A DNA stretch of 64,000 bases, taken from assembly GCF_900142015.1 (NCBI RefSeq), contig NZ_FQZN01000026.1, positions 1 through 64,000 on the forward strand, written 5' to 3'. Position 1 is the first letter of the stretch. Each line of letters starts with the position of its first letter. Position numbers and translations under genes: made by a program. The notes beneath the pieces were generated by a model. That model was not told the DNA's origin and did no database searches. It saw nothing but the letters and a program-made list of their open reading frames with translations. Shown here piece after piece: positions 16,108 through 25,628 of this stretch. This stretch comes from Bacteroides stercorirosoris. GTDB lineage: Bacteria > Bacteroidota > Bacteroidia > Bacteroidales > Bacteroidaceae.

Positions 16108-17742
16108 ATGATTTCAATAGACGGACTGGCCGTAGAATTCGGCGGCACCACCTTATTCAGTGACATTTCCTTCGTTATTAATGAAAAAGACCGCATCGCC
16201 CTGATGGGAAAGAACGGAGCGGGTAAAAGTACCTTGCTGAAAATATTGGCAGGAGCGCGCCAACCCACCCGTGGCAAAATATCGGCACCCAAAGACAGCG
16301 TCATCGCTTACCTGCCCCAGCACTTGATGACTGAAGACGGACGAACCGTATTCCAGGAAACCGCCCAGGCTTTCACCCATCTGCATGAAATGGAAGCGGA
16401 AATAGAACGCCTCAACAAAGAGCTGGAAACGCGTACCGACTACGAAAGTGACAGTTATATGGAACTGATTGAAAAGGTTTCCGCCCTAAGCGAGAAGTTT
16501 TACTCCATCGACTCTACCAACTACGAAGAAGATGTGGAAAAAGCTCTCCTCGGACTCGGTTTCTCGCGTGAGGACTTCAACCGCCAGACAAGCGACTTCA
16601 GCGGAGGATGGCGCATGCGTATCGAATTGGCTAAACTTCTTCTCCAGAAGCCGGACGTATTGCTGCTGGATGAGCCGACCAACCACCTCGACATCGAAAG
16701 TATCCAATGGCTGGAAGATTTCCTTATCAATAATGGCAAAGTTGTAATCGTCATCAGCCACGACCGCAAATTCGTGGACAATATCACCACCCGCACCATT
16801 GAGGTAACAATGGGACGTATCTACGATTATAAGGTGAACTATTCCAAATATCTGGAACTCCGCAAAGAACGCCGCGAACAGCAGCAGAAGGCTTACGACG
16901 AGCAGCAGAAATTCATTGCCGACACCAAAGAGTTCATCGAACGTTTCAAAGGCACATACTCCAAGACCCTGCAAGTGCAGAGCCGGGTAAAAATGCTGGA
17001 GAAACTGGTATTACTGGAAGTAGACGAAGAAGATTCTTCAGCGCTGCGCCTGAAATTTCCACCGTCACCACGTTCAGGAAACTACCCCGTCATCATGGAA
17101 GGAGTAGGAAAAACATACGGTGACCATGTGGTGTTCAAAAACGCCACGCTGACTGTGGAACGAGGCGATAAATTGGCCTTTGTCGGCAAAAACGGCGAAG
17201 GTAAGTCTACTTTAGTGAAGTGCATCATGAAAGAGATTGAGCACGAAGGCACACTGACCCTCGGACACAACGTACAAATCGGCTACTTTGCCCAAAATCA
17301 AGCTTCCCTGCTGGATGAAAATCTGACCGTATTCCAAACGATTGACGACGTGGCAAAAGGCGAGATACGTAATAAAATACGCGACTTGCTGGGTGCATTC
17401 ATGTTCGGCGGTCCCGAAGAATCCATGAAGAAAGTGAAAGTGCTATCCGGTGGAGAGCGTACCCGGCTTGCCATGATTAAGCTGCTGCTGGAACCGGTGA
17501 ACTTGCTGATATTGGATGAGCCTACAAACCACCTCGATATGAAAACGAAGGATATTCTGAAACAAGCTCTTCTGGATTTTGACGGAACTTTGATTGTAGT
17601 AAGCCACGACCGTGACTTTCTGGATGGACTGGTTACCAAGGTGTATGAATTCGGCCACAAACAGGTCAAAGAACACTTGAGCGGCATCTACGAATTCCTG
17701 GAAAAGAAGAAAATGGAGTCACTCCGCGAACTGGAGAGGTAA
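16108..17742 (+). CDS. ABC-F family ATPase (ribosome-associated type)
   Basis: This 544-aa cytoplasmic protein has two ABC ATPase domains and no membrane segments, which defines the ABC-F class. Walker A motifs are GKNGAGKST and GKNGEGKST; signature motifs are FSGGWRMRIELAKLLL and LSGGERTRLAMIKLLL; Walker B/D-loops are LLLDEPTNHLD and LILDEPTNHLD. The linker between the domains (LRKERREQQQKAYDEQQK, then KGTYSKTLQVQSRV) is the helical element that enters the ribosomal E site in studied members. Sequence looks most like YbiT/YkpA-type housekeeping members rather than known resistance proteins, but this is by eye. The RclA-like gene follows 77 bp later on the same strand. Confidence 0.93.
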   Translation: MISIDGLAVEFGGTTLFSDISFVINEKDRIALMGKNGAGKSTLLKILAGARQPTRGKISAPKDSVIAYLPQHLMTEDGRTVFQETAQAFTHLHEMEAEIERLNKELETRTDYESDSYMELIEKVSALSEKFYSIDSTNYEEDVEKALLGLGFSREDFNRQTSDFSGGWRMRIELAKLLLQKPDVLLLDEPTNHLDIESIQWLEDFLINNGKVVIVISHDRKFVDNITTRTIEVTMGRIYDYKVNYSKYLELRKERREQQQKAYDEQQKFIADTKEFIERFKGTYSKTLQVQSRVKMLEKLVLLEVDEEDSSALRLKFPPSPRSGNYPVIMEGVGKTYGDHVVFKNATLTVERGDKLAFVGKNGEGKSTLVKCIMKEIEHEGTLTLGHNVQIGYFAQNQASLLDENLTVFQTIDDVAKGEIRNKIRDLLGAFMFGGPEESMKKVKVLSGGERTRLAMIKLLLEPVNLLILDEPTNHLDMKTKDILKQALLDFDGTLIVVSHDRDFLDGLVTKVYEFGHKQVKEHLSGIYEFLEKKKMESLRELER

Positions 17743-17776
17743 ACGTTCCTTAACAGGACTTCTGCAACTTTTCCAC

Positions 17777-17835
17777 CGTCATATTGTTTCACTTTTATAA
17801 ACCTCTAACTACGAGAATAATGAAACAATATGACG
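17777..17835 (+). promoter_or_regulatory. Perfect 15-bp inverted repeat across the RclA-like start codon
   Basis: CGTCATATTGTTTCA at 17777-17791 is the exact reverse complement of 17821-17835. The ATG is 17820-17822, so the RNA stem would bury the last two bases of the start codon and the first four codons. No T run follows, so it is not a terminator. Confidence 0.6.
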
Positions 17836-19208
17836 CTATAATAATAGGCTTCGGTAAAGGTGGAAAATTGCTGGCTACCGAACTGGCCAACCGTAACTGG
17901 AAAGTGGCGGTTATCGAACGTTCCCCTGAAATGTACGGCGGAACTTGCATCAATGCAGGATGTATCCCTACCAAAACCATGATAACCGAATCGGAATTTG
18001 CCGAACGTGTGTATCAGAATGACTATAACAAACAATCCAAGCTATATGCCCTTGCTCTGAAACGTAAGGATAAATTAGTTACCTTCTTACGGGAAAAGAA
18101 CGTTGAGAATCTGACAAGAAATCCCAACATCACCCTATACGACGGAACTGCATCCTTCATCTGCCCCGACACGGTAAAAGTGATTCCTTCACCCGAAAAA
18201 GAGGAAGCAGCTTTTGAATTATCAGCTAAGGAGATATTCATCAATACCGGCTCCACGCCCATCCTGCCTGCCATTGATGGGTTGAAGAACAACCGGTATG
18301 TGTACACCAGCGAAACGCTGCTGCATGCCGATATCCTTCCCCACCACCTGCTGATTATAGGAAGCGGAGCCATCGGACTTGAATTTGCAACCATGTATGC
18401 CGGATTCGGCAGCAAAGTCACCATTCTGGAAGCCGGTAAACGTTTCCTTCCGAAAGCGGACCGGGAAATTGCCGAATATATACTGGAAAGCCTCAAAAGA
18501 AAAAACATAGAAGTGCGCCTGAACGCCCGTATACAGTCTCTTCATGACACAACGGACGGCATCACCGCCGCCTATACGGATGCTTCGGACGGTACACCCT
18601 ATTTCCTGGAAGGTGATGCCCTGCTGGTAGCCACAGGACGTAAGCCAATGATAGAAAACCTCAATCTGGAAAAGACAGGTATACAAGTCAATGCGCAAGG
18701 GGCGATTGTAGTCGATGAGCAACTACGCACCTCCGTGCCGCACATCTGGGCTTTGGGAGACGTCAAAGGCGGAGAAATGTACGATTATCTTTCTATTGAT
18801 GACTTCCGCATTATCCGGGACACTTTGTTCGGAAAAAAAGAACGCAGCACAGAAGACCGGTATCCGGTACCTTATGCCATCTTCACCGATCCGCCGATGG
18901 CGCACATCGGACTGACCGAAGAAGAAGCTATGAAACGGGGGTATCCTATTAAGGTATCACGCCTCCCGGCATCAGCCATCCCGCGTGCACGTACCTTACA
19001 AAATATGGACGGAATGTTGAAAGCCATCGTGAATACCGATACGGAAAAGATTATAGGTTGCTCCCTCTTCTGCACCGATGCTCCGGAACTCATCAACCTG
19101 GTGGCATTTGCCATGAAAACCGGACAGAAATCTTCTGCTCTGCGTAACTTTATATTCACTCACCCTAGCATGAGTGAAGGTTTAAATGGATTATTCAAGG
19201 CTTTTTAA
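17820..19208 (+). CDS. RclA-like FAD-dependent disulfide oxidoreductase
   Basis: This 462-aa cytoplasmic flavoprotein belongs to the pyridine nucleotide-disulfide oxidoreductase family. The FAD-binding IIGFGKGGKLLATELA, the redox-active Cys43/Cys48 in YGGTCINAGCIPTK, a second dinucleotide-binding GSGAIGLEFA, the ATGRKP block, and the C-terminal FTHPSMSEGLN with the catalytic His-Glu pair are all present. The N-terminal GFGK.GK.LA and MYGGTCIN pattern is closer to RclA, the hypochlorite-induced copper reductase of E. coli, than to lipoamide dehydrogenase or glutathione reductase; no E2/E3 partner genes lie nearby. The ATG at 17820 is chosen as the family start. Heavy-metal efflux genes follow, which would suit a copper or oxidant role (inference). 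Confidence 0.85.
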   Translation: MKQYDAIIIGFGKGGKLLATELANRNWKVAVIERSPEMYGGTCINAGCIPTKTMITESEFAERVYQNDYNKQSKLYALALKRKDKLVTFLREKNVENLTRNPNITLYDGTASFICPDTVKVIPSPEKEEAAFELSAKEIFINTGSTPILPAIDGLKNNRYVYTSETLLHADILPHHLLIIGSGAIGLEFATMYAGFGSKVTILEAGKRFLPKADREIAEYILESLKRKNIEVRLNARIQSLHDTTDGITAAYTDASDGTPYFLEGDALLVATGRKPMIENLNLEKTGIQVNAQGAIVVDEQLRTSVPHIWALGDVKGGEMYDYLSIDDFRIIRDTLFGKKERSTEDRYPVPYAIFTDPPMAHIGLTEEEAMKRGYPIKVSRLPASAIPRARTLQNMDGMLKAIVNTDTEKIIGCSLFCTDAPELINLVAFAMKTGQKSSALRNFIFTHPSMSEGLNGLFKAF

Positions 19209-19217
19209 TAACTTGTA

Positions 19218-19249
19218 TTTGGTAATTAAGCGGTTAACGACTATCTTTG
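19218..19249 (+). promoter_or_regulatory. Consensus promoter of the metal-efflux region
   Basis: TTTG at 19218-19221 and TATCTTTG at 19242-19249 are 20 bp apart, an exact Bacteroides -33/-7 arrangement. Transcription should begin near 19256, about 15 bp before the ATG of the His/Cys-rich gene. Confidence 0.75.
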
Positions 19250-19270
19250 TCCACAATTTAAAAAGGAGGA

Positions 19271-19678
19271 ATGAAGAATAAACGGTACATCACATATTTT
19301 CTGATATTCATCAGCATGGTCATGCTGGTGGTACCTGTTATTCCTCACCACCATCACAGCAACGGGTTGATATGCATGAAGAATGATATCACCCCCAGTT
19401 GTTGCGGACAACAACACGCCCCGGAAAATGAGCATTGCTGCTGCGACACGGGATGCGTCACCACACATTTCTTCCAACAAACTCCCACTTCGGACAACGG
19501 ATGGTCGCATCCGGACTTTCCGTTAGTGATTACTTTATTCTCCGAACCACTTCTAAGGCTACTCATTCTACCCGAAGAAAACGGGCAAAGACAGGAGTGC
19601 ATATACCATGAGTCACTTCATGGCACGTATCTCACACGTGCCACAGGTCTTCGCGCACCTCCGTCTGTTCTTGCTTAA
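19271..19678 (+). CDS. Small exported or membrane-anchored His/Cys-rich protein, likely metal-binding
   Basis: This 135-aa protein has an N-terminal hydrophobic segment (residues 6-24), then PHHHHSNG and a Cys/His cluster: ICMKNDITPSCCGQQH followed by EHCCCDTGC. Six of the Cys residues fall within about 20 positions, ideal for soft-metal binding in the periplasm. I do not recognise a characterised family. It is the first gene before a His-rich adaptor and an HME pump, so a metallochaperone or metal-sensing role is plausible but inferred. An AAGGAGG sequence ends one or two bases before the ATG, too close to act as a normal ribosome site. A comparable small H-x-H protein precedes the TonB-dependent receptor at 40391-40726. 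Confidence 0.72.
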   Translation: MKNKRYITYFLIFISMVMLVVPVIPHHHHSNGLICMKNDITPSCCGQQHAPENEHCCCDTGCVTTHFFQQTPTSDNGWSHPDFPLVITLFSEPLLRLLILPEENGQRQECIYHESLHGTYLTRATGLRAPPSVLA

Positions 19679-19686
19679 TCAGAAGT

Positions 19687-19722
19687 CTGCAATTTTGTTG
19701 CAGGCCTCATTTTCTATTTTTG
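19687..19722 (+). promoter_or_regulatory. Weak hairpin and second promoter before the adaptor gene
   Basis: CTGCAA/TTGCAG (19687-19703) forms a 6-bp stem followed by a T-rich run. TATTTTTG (19715-19722) fits TAnnTTTG, 34 bp before the adaptor ATG. The pump genes may therefore be read both through the hairpin and from their own start. Confidence 0.4.
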
Positions 19723-19756
19723 TACCCAATTAAAAGCAAGAACAAAATATACCATC

Positions 19757-21004
19757 ATGAAGAAATTTATTTTTATGGGAGTCATAGGACTGTTCCTATT
19801 GGGCTCCTGCAACAGCAAGTCCGGTGACGGACATGAAGGCCATAATCACGAAACAGAAAAACACGATCACAAAGGTTGTGACCATGATCACGAACATGAG
19901 GGAGAAGAACATAACCATGAAGGAGAAGATCATGACCACGCAGGTCACGACCACGGCGGAGAAGCTGCAGGCGGACATAATGATGAAATCATTCTACCTC
20001 CTGCCAAAGCGCAAGCTGCCGGTGTGAAATCCAGCGTTATCGAACCGGGAATATTCCATCAGGTCATTAAAACCAGTGGTCAGGTAATGGCTGCACAAGG
20101 AGACGAAAGCGTTGCCGTGGCTACAGTGGCGGGTGTTGTTTCTTTCCGTGGAAAGGTGATTGAAGGCATGAGTGTGAGCAAAGGCACGCCGCTGGTGACT
20201 TTGTCTTCCAAGAATATGGCAGACGGTGATCCTGTAGAACGTGTACGCATCGCCTACGAAGTATCCAAGAAAGAATACGAACGTATGAAAGCCCTTGTCG
20301 GAAATAAGATTGTATCCGAAAAAGACTTCGCACAAGCTGAACAGGCGTATGAAAACGCACGCATCAGTTACGAGGCCGTAGCCAAAAACAACTCGGCAAA
20401 CGGGCAGGCTGTGACTTCTCCCATCAATGGATATGTAAAAAGCCTGTTAGTGAAAGAGGGAGATTACGTGGCCGTAGGACAACCGCTGGTCAGCATTACA
20501 CAAAATCGCAAATTGTTCCTGCGCGCCGATGTTTCAGAGAAATATTATCAATATCTGCGCACCATTGGTTCGGCCAACTTCTGCACTCCTTATAATAATA
20601 AGGTGTACACACTGAAAGACTTGGACGGACGTCTCCTCTCCTATGGCAAAGCCTCAGGTGGAGATGGCGGATATTATGTGCCTGTTACTTTCGAATTCGA
20701 CAACAAAGGTGATATCGTTCCCGGCTCATTCGTAGAAATCTTCCTGCTGTCTTCACCCATAGAAAACGTGATTTCCCTGCCCCACTCGGCACTTACTGAA
20801 GAGCAAGGCAGTTTCTTTGTCTATCTGCAACTGGATGAAGAGGGTTATAAAAAGCAACTCGTCACGCTGGGAGCCGACAACGGCGAAAATGTACAGATAC
20901 TTTCAGGTGTGAAAGCCGGAGACCGTGTGGTAACCCAAGGAGCTTATCAAGTGAAATTAGCAAGTGCCACGAATGCTATTCCGGCACACAGTCACGAACA
21001 CTAA
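19757..21004 (+). CDS. RND efflux periplasmic adaptor, His-rich (CzcB/CusB-like)
   Basis: This 415-aa lipoprotein carries a lipobox FLLGSC with Cys18. Residues 25-75 are an extraordinary His/Asp/Glu tract made of HDH- and HEG-type repeats, which should bind divalent metal. The membrane-fusion-protein core follows: a barrel-sandwich hybrid segment (VAGVVSFRGKVIEGMSVSKG), a helical hairpin (residues 155-205), and VTSPINGYVKSLLVKEGDYV, with the C-terminal GVKAGDRVVTQGAYQVKL. It bridges the inner-membrane pump and the outer-membrane channel. With the next two genes it forms a complete CBA-type metal exporter. The metal (Cu/Ag against Zn/Co/Cd/Ni) cannot be fixed by sequence. Confidence 0.93.
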   Translation: MKKFIFMGVIGLFLLGSCNSKSGDGHEGHNHETEKHDHKGCDHDHEHEGEEHNHEGEDHDHAGHDHGGEAAGGHNDEIILPPAKAQAAGVKSSVIEPGIFHQVIKTSGQVMAAQGDESVAVATVAGVVSFRGKVIEGMSVSKGTPLVTLSSKNMADGDPVERVRIAYEVSKKEYERMKALVGNKIVSEKDFAQAEQAYENARISYEAVAKNNSANGQAVTSPINGYVKSLLVKEGDYVAVGQPLVSITQNRKLFLRADVSEKYYQYLRTIGSANFCTPYNNKVYTLKDLDGRLLSYGKASGGDGGYYVPVTFEFDNKGDIVPGSFVEIFLLSSPIENVISLPHSALTEEQGSFFVYLQLDEEGYKKQLVTLGADNGENVQILSGVKAGDRVVTQGAYQVKLASATNAIPAHSHEH

Positions 21005-21142
21005 ACTTATTTACTATTTGACAAGTTACTATTTATTATTTGGCTGTGCAATGCGTGAAGCTGATGATAAGAATAGTAAATGTCAAATGGTAAAAGACAA
21101 GGTGTATCAAATAGTAAATAGTAAAATAGTAAATATATCATC
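21005..21142. repeat. AT-rich hairpin repeat between adaptor and pump genes
   Basis: Multiple copies of TTTACTATTTG-like words near 21010-21040 pair with ATAGTAAATAGT-like words at 21108-21137, around a GC-richer core GGCTGTGCAATGCG. It resembles the spacers at 24242-24360 and 45150-45215. Confidence 0.55.
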
Positions 21143-24100
21143 GTGTTAAACAAGATTATACATTTCTCACTCCACAACCGCATCCTGGTGCTTGTAGCGT
21201 CGGTGCTGTTGCTGATAGGCGGAACTTATACCGCCATGCACACGGAAGTGGACGTATTTCCCGACCTCAACGCACCGACAGTCGTCATCATGACAGAAGC
21301 GAACGGCATGGCGGCAGAGGAAGTGGAACAACTCGTCACGTTTCCCGTAGAAACGGCTGTAAACGGTGCGACAGGTGTACGCCGCGTACGTTCTTCCTCT
21401 ACCAATGGTTTCTCCGTAGTTTGGGTAGAATTTGATTGGGATACGGATATTTATCTGGCACGGCAGATTGTCAGCGAGAAGTTGGCTGTTGTAAGCGAAA
21501 GTCTGCCCAGCGGAGTAGGTAAACCGACTCTGGGCCCGCAATCATCCATCTTGGGTGAAATGCTGATTATCGGTCTGACAGCCGATTCCACTTCCATGCT
21601 CGACCTGCGCACGATAGCCGACTGGACTATCCGTCCGCGATTGCTCTCTACAGGCGGCGTGGCACAGGTGGCAGTATTGGGCGGCGATATTAAAGAATAT
21701 CAGATACAACTGGATCCCGAACGGATGCGCCATTACAGTGTTACGCTAAACGAAATCATGAACGTAACACGCGAAATGAACCTGAATGCGAATGGCGGCG
21801 TACTGTATGAATACGGTAACGAATACATCGTGCGCGGGGTACTTTCTACCGACCGTGTAGACCAACTGGCACGTGCCGTAGTACGTGGTGGAACTACCTC
21901 CGGCAGCGCTCCTATCCTGCTGGAAGACATTGCCGACGTACATATCGGCGCCAAATTGCCGAAACTGGGCACGGCATCGGAACGAGGCAAGGCAGCTGTA
22001 TTATTGACTGTTACCAAACAACCGTCTACCAGCACCCTGGACCTAACAGAGAAACTGGAGGCTTCCTTAAAAGACTTACAGAAGAACCTGCCGGCGGATG
22101 TAAAGGTCAGCACAGACATCTTCCGCCAAAGCCGTTTTATCGAAAGTTCTATCGGAAACGTACAGAAATCATTGTTTGAAGGGGGCATCTTCGTAGTAAT
22201 TGTACTGTTCCTGTTCCTTGCCAATGTACGTACAACGGTGATTTCACTGGTGACGCTACCGCTTTCACTGATTACTTCATTAGTGGCACTGCATTATATG
22301 GGCTTCACCATCAATACCATGAGTCTCGGTGGCCTGGCCATCGCCATCGGTTCGCTGGTGGATGATGCCATTGTGGACGTGGAGAACGTGTATAAACGAC
22401 TGCACGAGAATAAGCTGAAACCTGTGGAAGAACGGCTCTCAATACTGGAAGTAGTGTTCAATGCATCCAAGGAAGTGCGTATGCCTATTCTGAACTCCAC
22501 GCTGATTATCGTGGTGAGTTTCGTACCTTTATTCTTCCTTACCGGTATGGAAGGACGTATGCTGGTGCCACTGGGTATTGCGTTCATCGTAGCATTAGCG
22601 GCCTCTACGGTAGTAGCATTGACAGTGACACCGGTGCTTTGTTCCTATCTTTTGGGGAAAGACAAAAAGAAAGAAAGCAGCGACTCTTTCGTGGCACGCA
22701 AGATGAAACTGTGGTACGGCTCTGCACTGGCTTTCGTTCTTGGACATAAGAAAATCGTATTGGGGAGCACCATCGGCCTATTCGTGGTAGCCCTCGTATG
22801 TTTCTTCACTTTGGGACGTTCATTCCTGCCGCCGTTCAACGAAGGTTCATTCACCATTAACATCTCTTCTCTACCGGGCATCTCTCTGGAAGAAAGCGAC
22901 AAAATGGGACATCGTGCCGAAGAATTATTGCTCAGTATACCTGAAATACAGACCGTAGCCCGCAAAACGGGACGCGCCGAACTGGACGAGCATGCGCTCG
23001 GAGTGAATGTGTCGGAAATAGAAGCGCCCTTCGAGTTGAAGGACCGCTCACGCAGCGAACTGGTTGCTGACGTACGCGAGAAGTTAGGAACAATTGTAGG
23101 AGCTAATATCGAAATAGGACAACCTATCAGCCACCGTATAGATGCTATGCTTAGCGGTACAAAAGCTAACATCGCCATCAAGCTGTTCGGTGATGATCTG
23201 AACCGTATGTTCACTTTGGGCAACGAAATCAAAGGAGCTATCCAAGACATTCCGGGCATTGCCGACCTGAATGTGGAACAGCAGATAGAGCGTCCCCAGC
23301 TTATCATCTCGCCCAAACGGGAAATGCTGGCGAAATTCGGTATTTCATTGCCTGAATTCTCCGAGTTCGTCAATGTTTGTCTGGCGGGTGAAACTGTTTC
23401 GCAAGTATATGAGAAAGGTAAAAGTTTCGACCTCACTGTACGTGTACGTGACGACCTGCGTGACGAAATGGAGAAGATCCGCAACCTGATGATAGATACC
23501 AGCGACGGCAAGAAGATTCCATTGAACTACATTGCAGAAGTACGTTCGGCAATGGGTCCGAACACCATCAGCCGCGAGAATGTGAAACGGAAGATCGTTA
23601 TCTCTGCCAATGTTGCCGACCGCGACTTACGCAGTGTGGTGAATGATATTCAGGTACGGGTAGATAAAGATATCAAGCTGCCGGAGGGATATCACCTCGA
23701 ATATGGCGGTCAGTTTGAAAGCGAGCAAGCGGCAAGCCGCACACTGTTGCTGACATCACTGATGAGTATCGTGGTTATCTTCCTCTTGCTTTACAGTGAA
23801 TTCCGCAGTGTGAAGGAAAGTGCGATTATACTTATCAACCTGCCGTTGGCACTGATTGGTGGTGTGTTTGCCCTGTTCATGACGACGGGTGAGGTCAGTA
23901 TTCCGGCTATTATCGGTTTCATCTCGTTGTTCGGTATCGCCACACGAAACGGTATGTTGCTCATCAGCCACTACAACCACTTGCAACGGGAAGAAGGAAT
24001 AGGAGTATACGACAGTGTTATACGCGGCTCAATGGACCGGTTGAATCCGATTTTAATGACAGCACTGTCTTCTGCACTGGCACTTATTCCGCTGGCATTG

Positions 24101-24241
24101 GGAGGCGATTTGCCAGGTAATGAAATTCAGAGCCCGATGGCAAAAGTTATTCTCGGAGGTCTTTTAACTTCCACGTTCCTGAACGGTTTCATCATTCCGA
24201 TTGTTTACCTGATGATGCACCGGAGGAAAGAAGTTAAATGA
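21143..24241 (+). CDS. Heavy-metal efflux RND transporter (CzcA/CusA-like, HME type)
   Basis: This 1032-aa inner-membrane pump starts with GTG. The opening HNRILVLVASVLLLIGG, VDVFPDLNAPTVVIMTE and EEVEQLVTFPVETAVNG are typical of the HME branch. The transmembrane proton/metal relay VDDAIVDVENVYKR has the Asp and Glu residues that mark HME pumps rather than multidrug AcrB types. Two large periplasmic loops and about twelve membrane spans are visible, ending PLALGGDLPGNEIQSPMA. It uses the proton gradient to drive metal out through the adaptor and the TolC-like channel encoded on either side. The 138 bp before it is a hairpin repeat rather than a promoter. Confidence 0.95.
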   Translation: MLNKIIHFSLHNRILVLVASVLLLIGGTYTAMHTEVDVFPDLNAPTVVIMTEANGMAAEEVEQLVTFPVETAVNGATGVRRVRSSSTNGFSVVWVEFDWDTDIYLARQIVSEKLAVVSESLPSGVGKPTLGPQSSILGEMLIIGLTADSTSMLDLRTIADWTIRPRLLSTGGVAQVAVLGGDIKEYQIQLDPERMRHYSVTLNEIMNVTREMNLNANGGVLYEYGNEYIVRGVLSTDRVDQLARAVVRGGTTSGSAPILLEDIADVHIGAKLPKLGTASERGKAAVLLTVTKQPSTSTLDLTEKLEASLKDLQKNLPADVKVSTDIFRQSRFIESSIGNVQKSLFEGGIFVVIVLFLFLANVRTTVISLVTLPLSLITSLVALHYMGFTINTMSLGGLAIAIGSLVDDAIVDVENVYKRLHENKLKPVEERLSILEVVFNASKEVRMPILNSTLIIVVSFVPLFFLTGMEGRMLVPLGIAFIVALAASTVVALTVTPVLCSYLLGKDKKKESSDSFVARKMKLWYGSALAFVLGHKKIVLGSTIGLFVVALVCFFTLGRSFLPPFNEGSFTINISSLPGISLEESDKMGHRAEELLLSIPEIQTVARKTGRAELDEHALGVNVSEIEAPFELKDRSRSELVADVREKLGTIVGANIEIGQPISHRIDAMLSGTKANIAIKLFGDDLNRMFTLGNEIKGAIQDIPGIADLNVEQQIERPQLIISPKREMLAKFGISLPEFSEFVNVCLAGETVSQVYEKGKSFDLTVRVRDDLRDEMEKIRNLMIDTSDGKKIPLNYIAEVRSAMGPNTISRENVKRKIVISANVADRDLRSVVNDIQVRVDKDIKLPEGYHLEYGGQFESEQAASRTLLLTSLMSIVVIFLLLYSEFRSVKESAIILINLPLALIGGVFALFMTTGEVSIPAIIGFISLFGIATRNGMLLISHYNHLQREEGIGVYDSVIRGSMDRLNPILMTALSSALALIPLALGGDLPGNEIQSPMAKVILGGLLTSTFLNGFIIPIVYLMMHRRKEVK

Positions 24242-24360
24242 TAATTTAATGAAGAATGAAAAATGATGAATGAAGAATTTGGCTGCGCTATGCAAGCATG
24301 CCGCAAAATAATTCTTCATTCTTCATTCTTAGTTCTTCATTTCGATAAATTATCATTTAT
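24242..24360. repeat. AT-rich hairpin repeat between pump and channel genes
   Basis: A long palindrome: TGATAATTTAATGAAGAATG near 24240 pairs with the ATTCTTCATT-rich region 24304-24356, around the core GGCTGCGCTATGCAAGCATG. It could attenuate or stabilise the RNA between czcA-like and tolC-like genes. Confidence 0.6.
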
Positions 24361-24382
24361 ATAACCATTAACAATATCAAAT

Positions 24383-25570
24383 ATGAAACGTTTTTTTATA
24401 GTCAATATTTTCATTTTCCTTCTATATGGAGGAGCAAGTGCCCAATCAGTCGGCATAGACGAAGTACTGCGCCGCATAGAAGCGAACAATAAGGAGTTGC
24501 AAGCCAATGCCCAACTCATCACTTCGCAGAAGTTGGAGAACAAGTCGGGGAATAATCTTCCCGACCCGACCCTTTCTTATTCCCACCTGTGGGGAGCAAA
24601 GGATAAGAACGAGACTATCGGTGAGCTCGTTGTTTCACAAAGTTTCGACTTCCCCACCCTCTACGCCACACGTGGACAAGTGAATCGTTTTAAAACCGGT
24701 GCTCTCGATGCACAATCCACCGCTTTTCGCCAGCAACTGTTGCTGCAAGCCAAAGAGGTATGTCTCGACATTCTTATGCTGCAACAGCAACAAAAGTTAC
24801 TGGATGAGCGTCTGAAACAGGCTGAAGAACTTTCCACCTATTATAAGAAACGTCTGGAAACAGGAGATGCCAACGTTCTGGAAACCAACAAAATCAACCT
24901 GGAATTACTGAACGTTCGTACAGAGGCACGGACCAACCGTACCACACTGGAGAATAAATGGCAGGAACTGACAGCGCTGAACAGCAACCAGCCGTTACAA
25001 ATTTCGTCTCTCGGTGAATATCCGTTGTACCCGTTGCCGACAGATTACGAACAGTTACGTGAAGAAGTGATTGCTTCAGATGCCGCCTTATGGTCATTGA
25101 ACAATGAAAGCGCCGCCGCCCGCAAACAAATCTCTGTCAGCAAACAAGGCTGGTTACCTAAATTGGAATTGGGTTACCGTCGCAATACAGAATCGGGCAC
25201 CCCGTTCAACGGTGTTGTAGTCGGTTTTTCTTTCCCAATATTCGAGAATAGAAACAAGGTGAAGATAGCGAAAGCACAATCCATGAATATCGACTACCAG
25301 AAAGAAAACGCAACCTTGCAGGCAGAATCTTCATTGACACAGCTTTATCGTGAAGCCCAATCATTACAGGCTTCCATGCAGGAATATCAGGAAGCGTTCA
25401 GTTCGCAACAAGACCTCGCATTGCTGAAACAAGCCCTCACCGGCGGACAAATCAGCGTGATAGAGTATTTCGTGGAAGTCTCCGTGATTTATCAAAGCAA
25501 ACAGAATCTGCTGCAACTGGAGAACCAGTATCAGAAGGTGATGGCACAGATATATAAGAGTAAATTATAA
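24383..25570 (+). CDS. TolC-family outer-membrane efflux protein (CzcC/CusC-like)
   Basis: This 395-aa protein has a signal peptide ending GGASAQ. The rest is the long alternating alpha-helical and beta pattern of the outer-membrane-factor family, with helices such as LLLQAKEVCLDILMLQQQQK and a repeat of the fold in the second half (AKAQSMNIDYQKENATLQAE). It should form the trimeric exit duct for the adjacent metal pump. It is the last gene of the set and ends at a strong terminator. Sequence similarity among these proteins is weak, so the call also uses the gene order. Confidence 0.9.
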   Translation: MKRFFIVNIFIFLLYGGASAQSVGIDEVLRRIEANNKELQANAQLITSQKLENKSGNNLPDPTLSYSHLWGAKDKNETIGELVVSQSFDFPTLYATRGQVNRFKTGALDAQSTAFRQQLLLQAKEVCLDILMLQQQQKLLDERLKQAEELSTYYKKRLETGDANVLETNKINLELLNVRTEARTNRTTLENKWQELTALNSNQPLQISSLGEYPLYPLPTDYEQLREEVIASDAALWSLNNESAAARKQISVSKQGWLPKLELGYRRNTESGTPFNGVVVGFSFPIFENRNKVKIAKAQSMNIDYQKENATLQAESSLTQLYREAQSLQASMQEYQEAFSSQQDLALLKQALTGGQISVIEYFVEVSVIYQSKQNLLQLENQYQKVMAQIYKSKL

Positions 25571-25582
25571 AGATTATATACA

Positions 25583-25625
25583 ATAGCAAAAGAGGGTTTG
25601 AAAAATTCAAACCCTCTTTTGCTAT
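25583..25625. terminator. Bidirectional terminator
   Basis: ATAGCAAAAGAGGGTTTGAA pairs perfectly with its complement ending at 25625. It has A/T-rich flanks and serves both the metal-efflux operon and the serpin gene. Confidence 0.85.
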
Positions 25626-25628
25626 CTA

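Noticed and set aside
17820..19208. Dihydrolipoamide dehydrogenase of a 2-oxoacid dehydrogenase complex
   Set aside because: There are no E1 or E2 genes nearby, and the N-terminal GFGKGGK and MYGGTCIN pattern is closer to RclA.
22645..23511. Open reading frame of 288 codons on the minus strand
   Set aside because: It is antisense to the HME pump gene and very rich in Ser and Arg, typical of a shadow frame.
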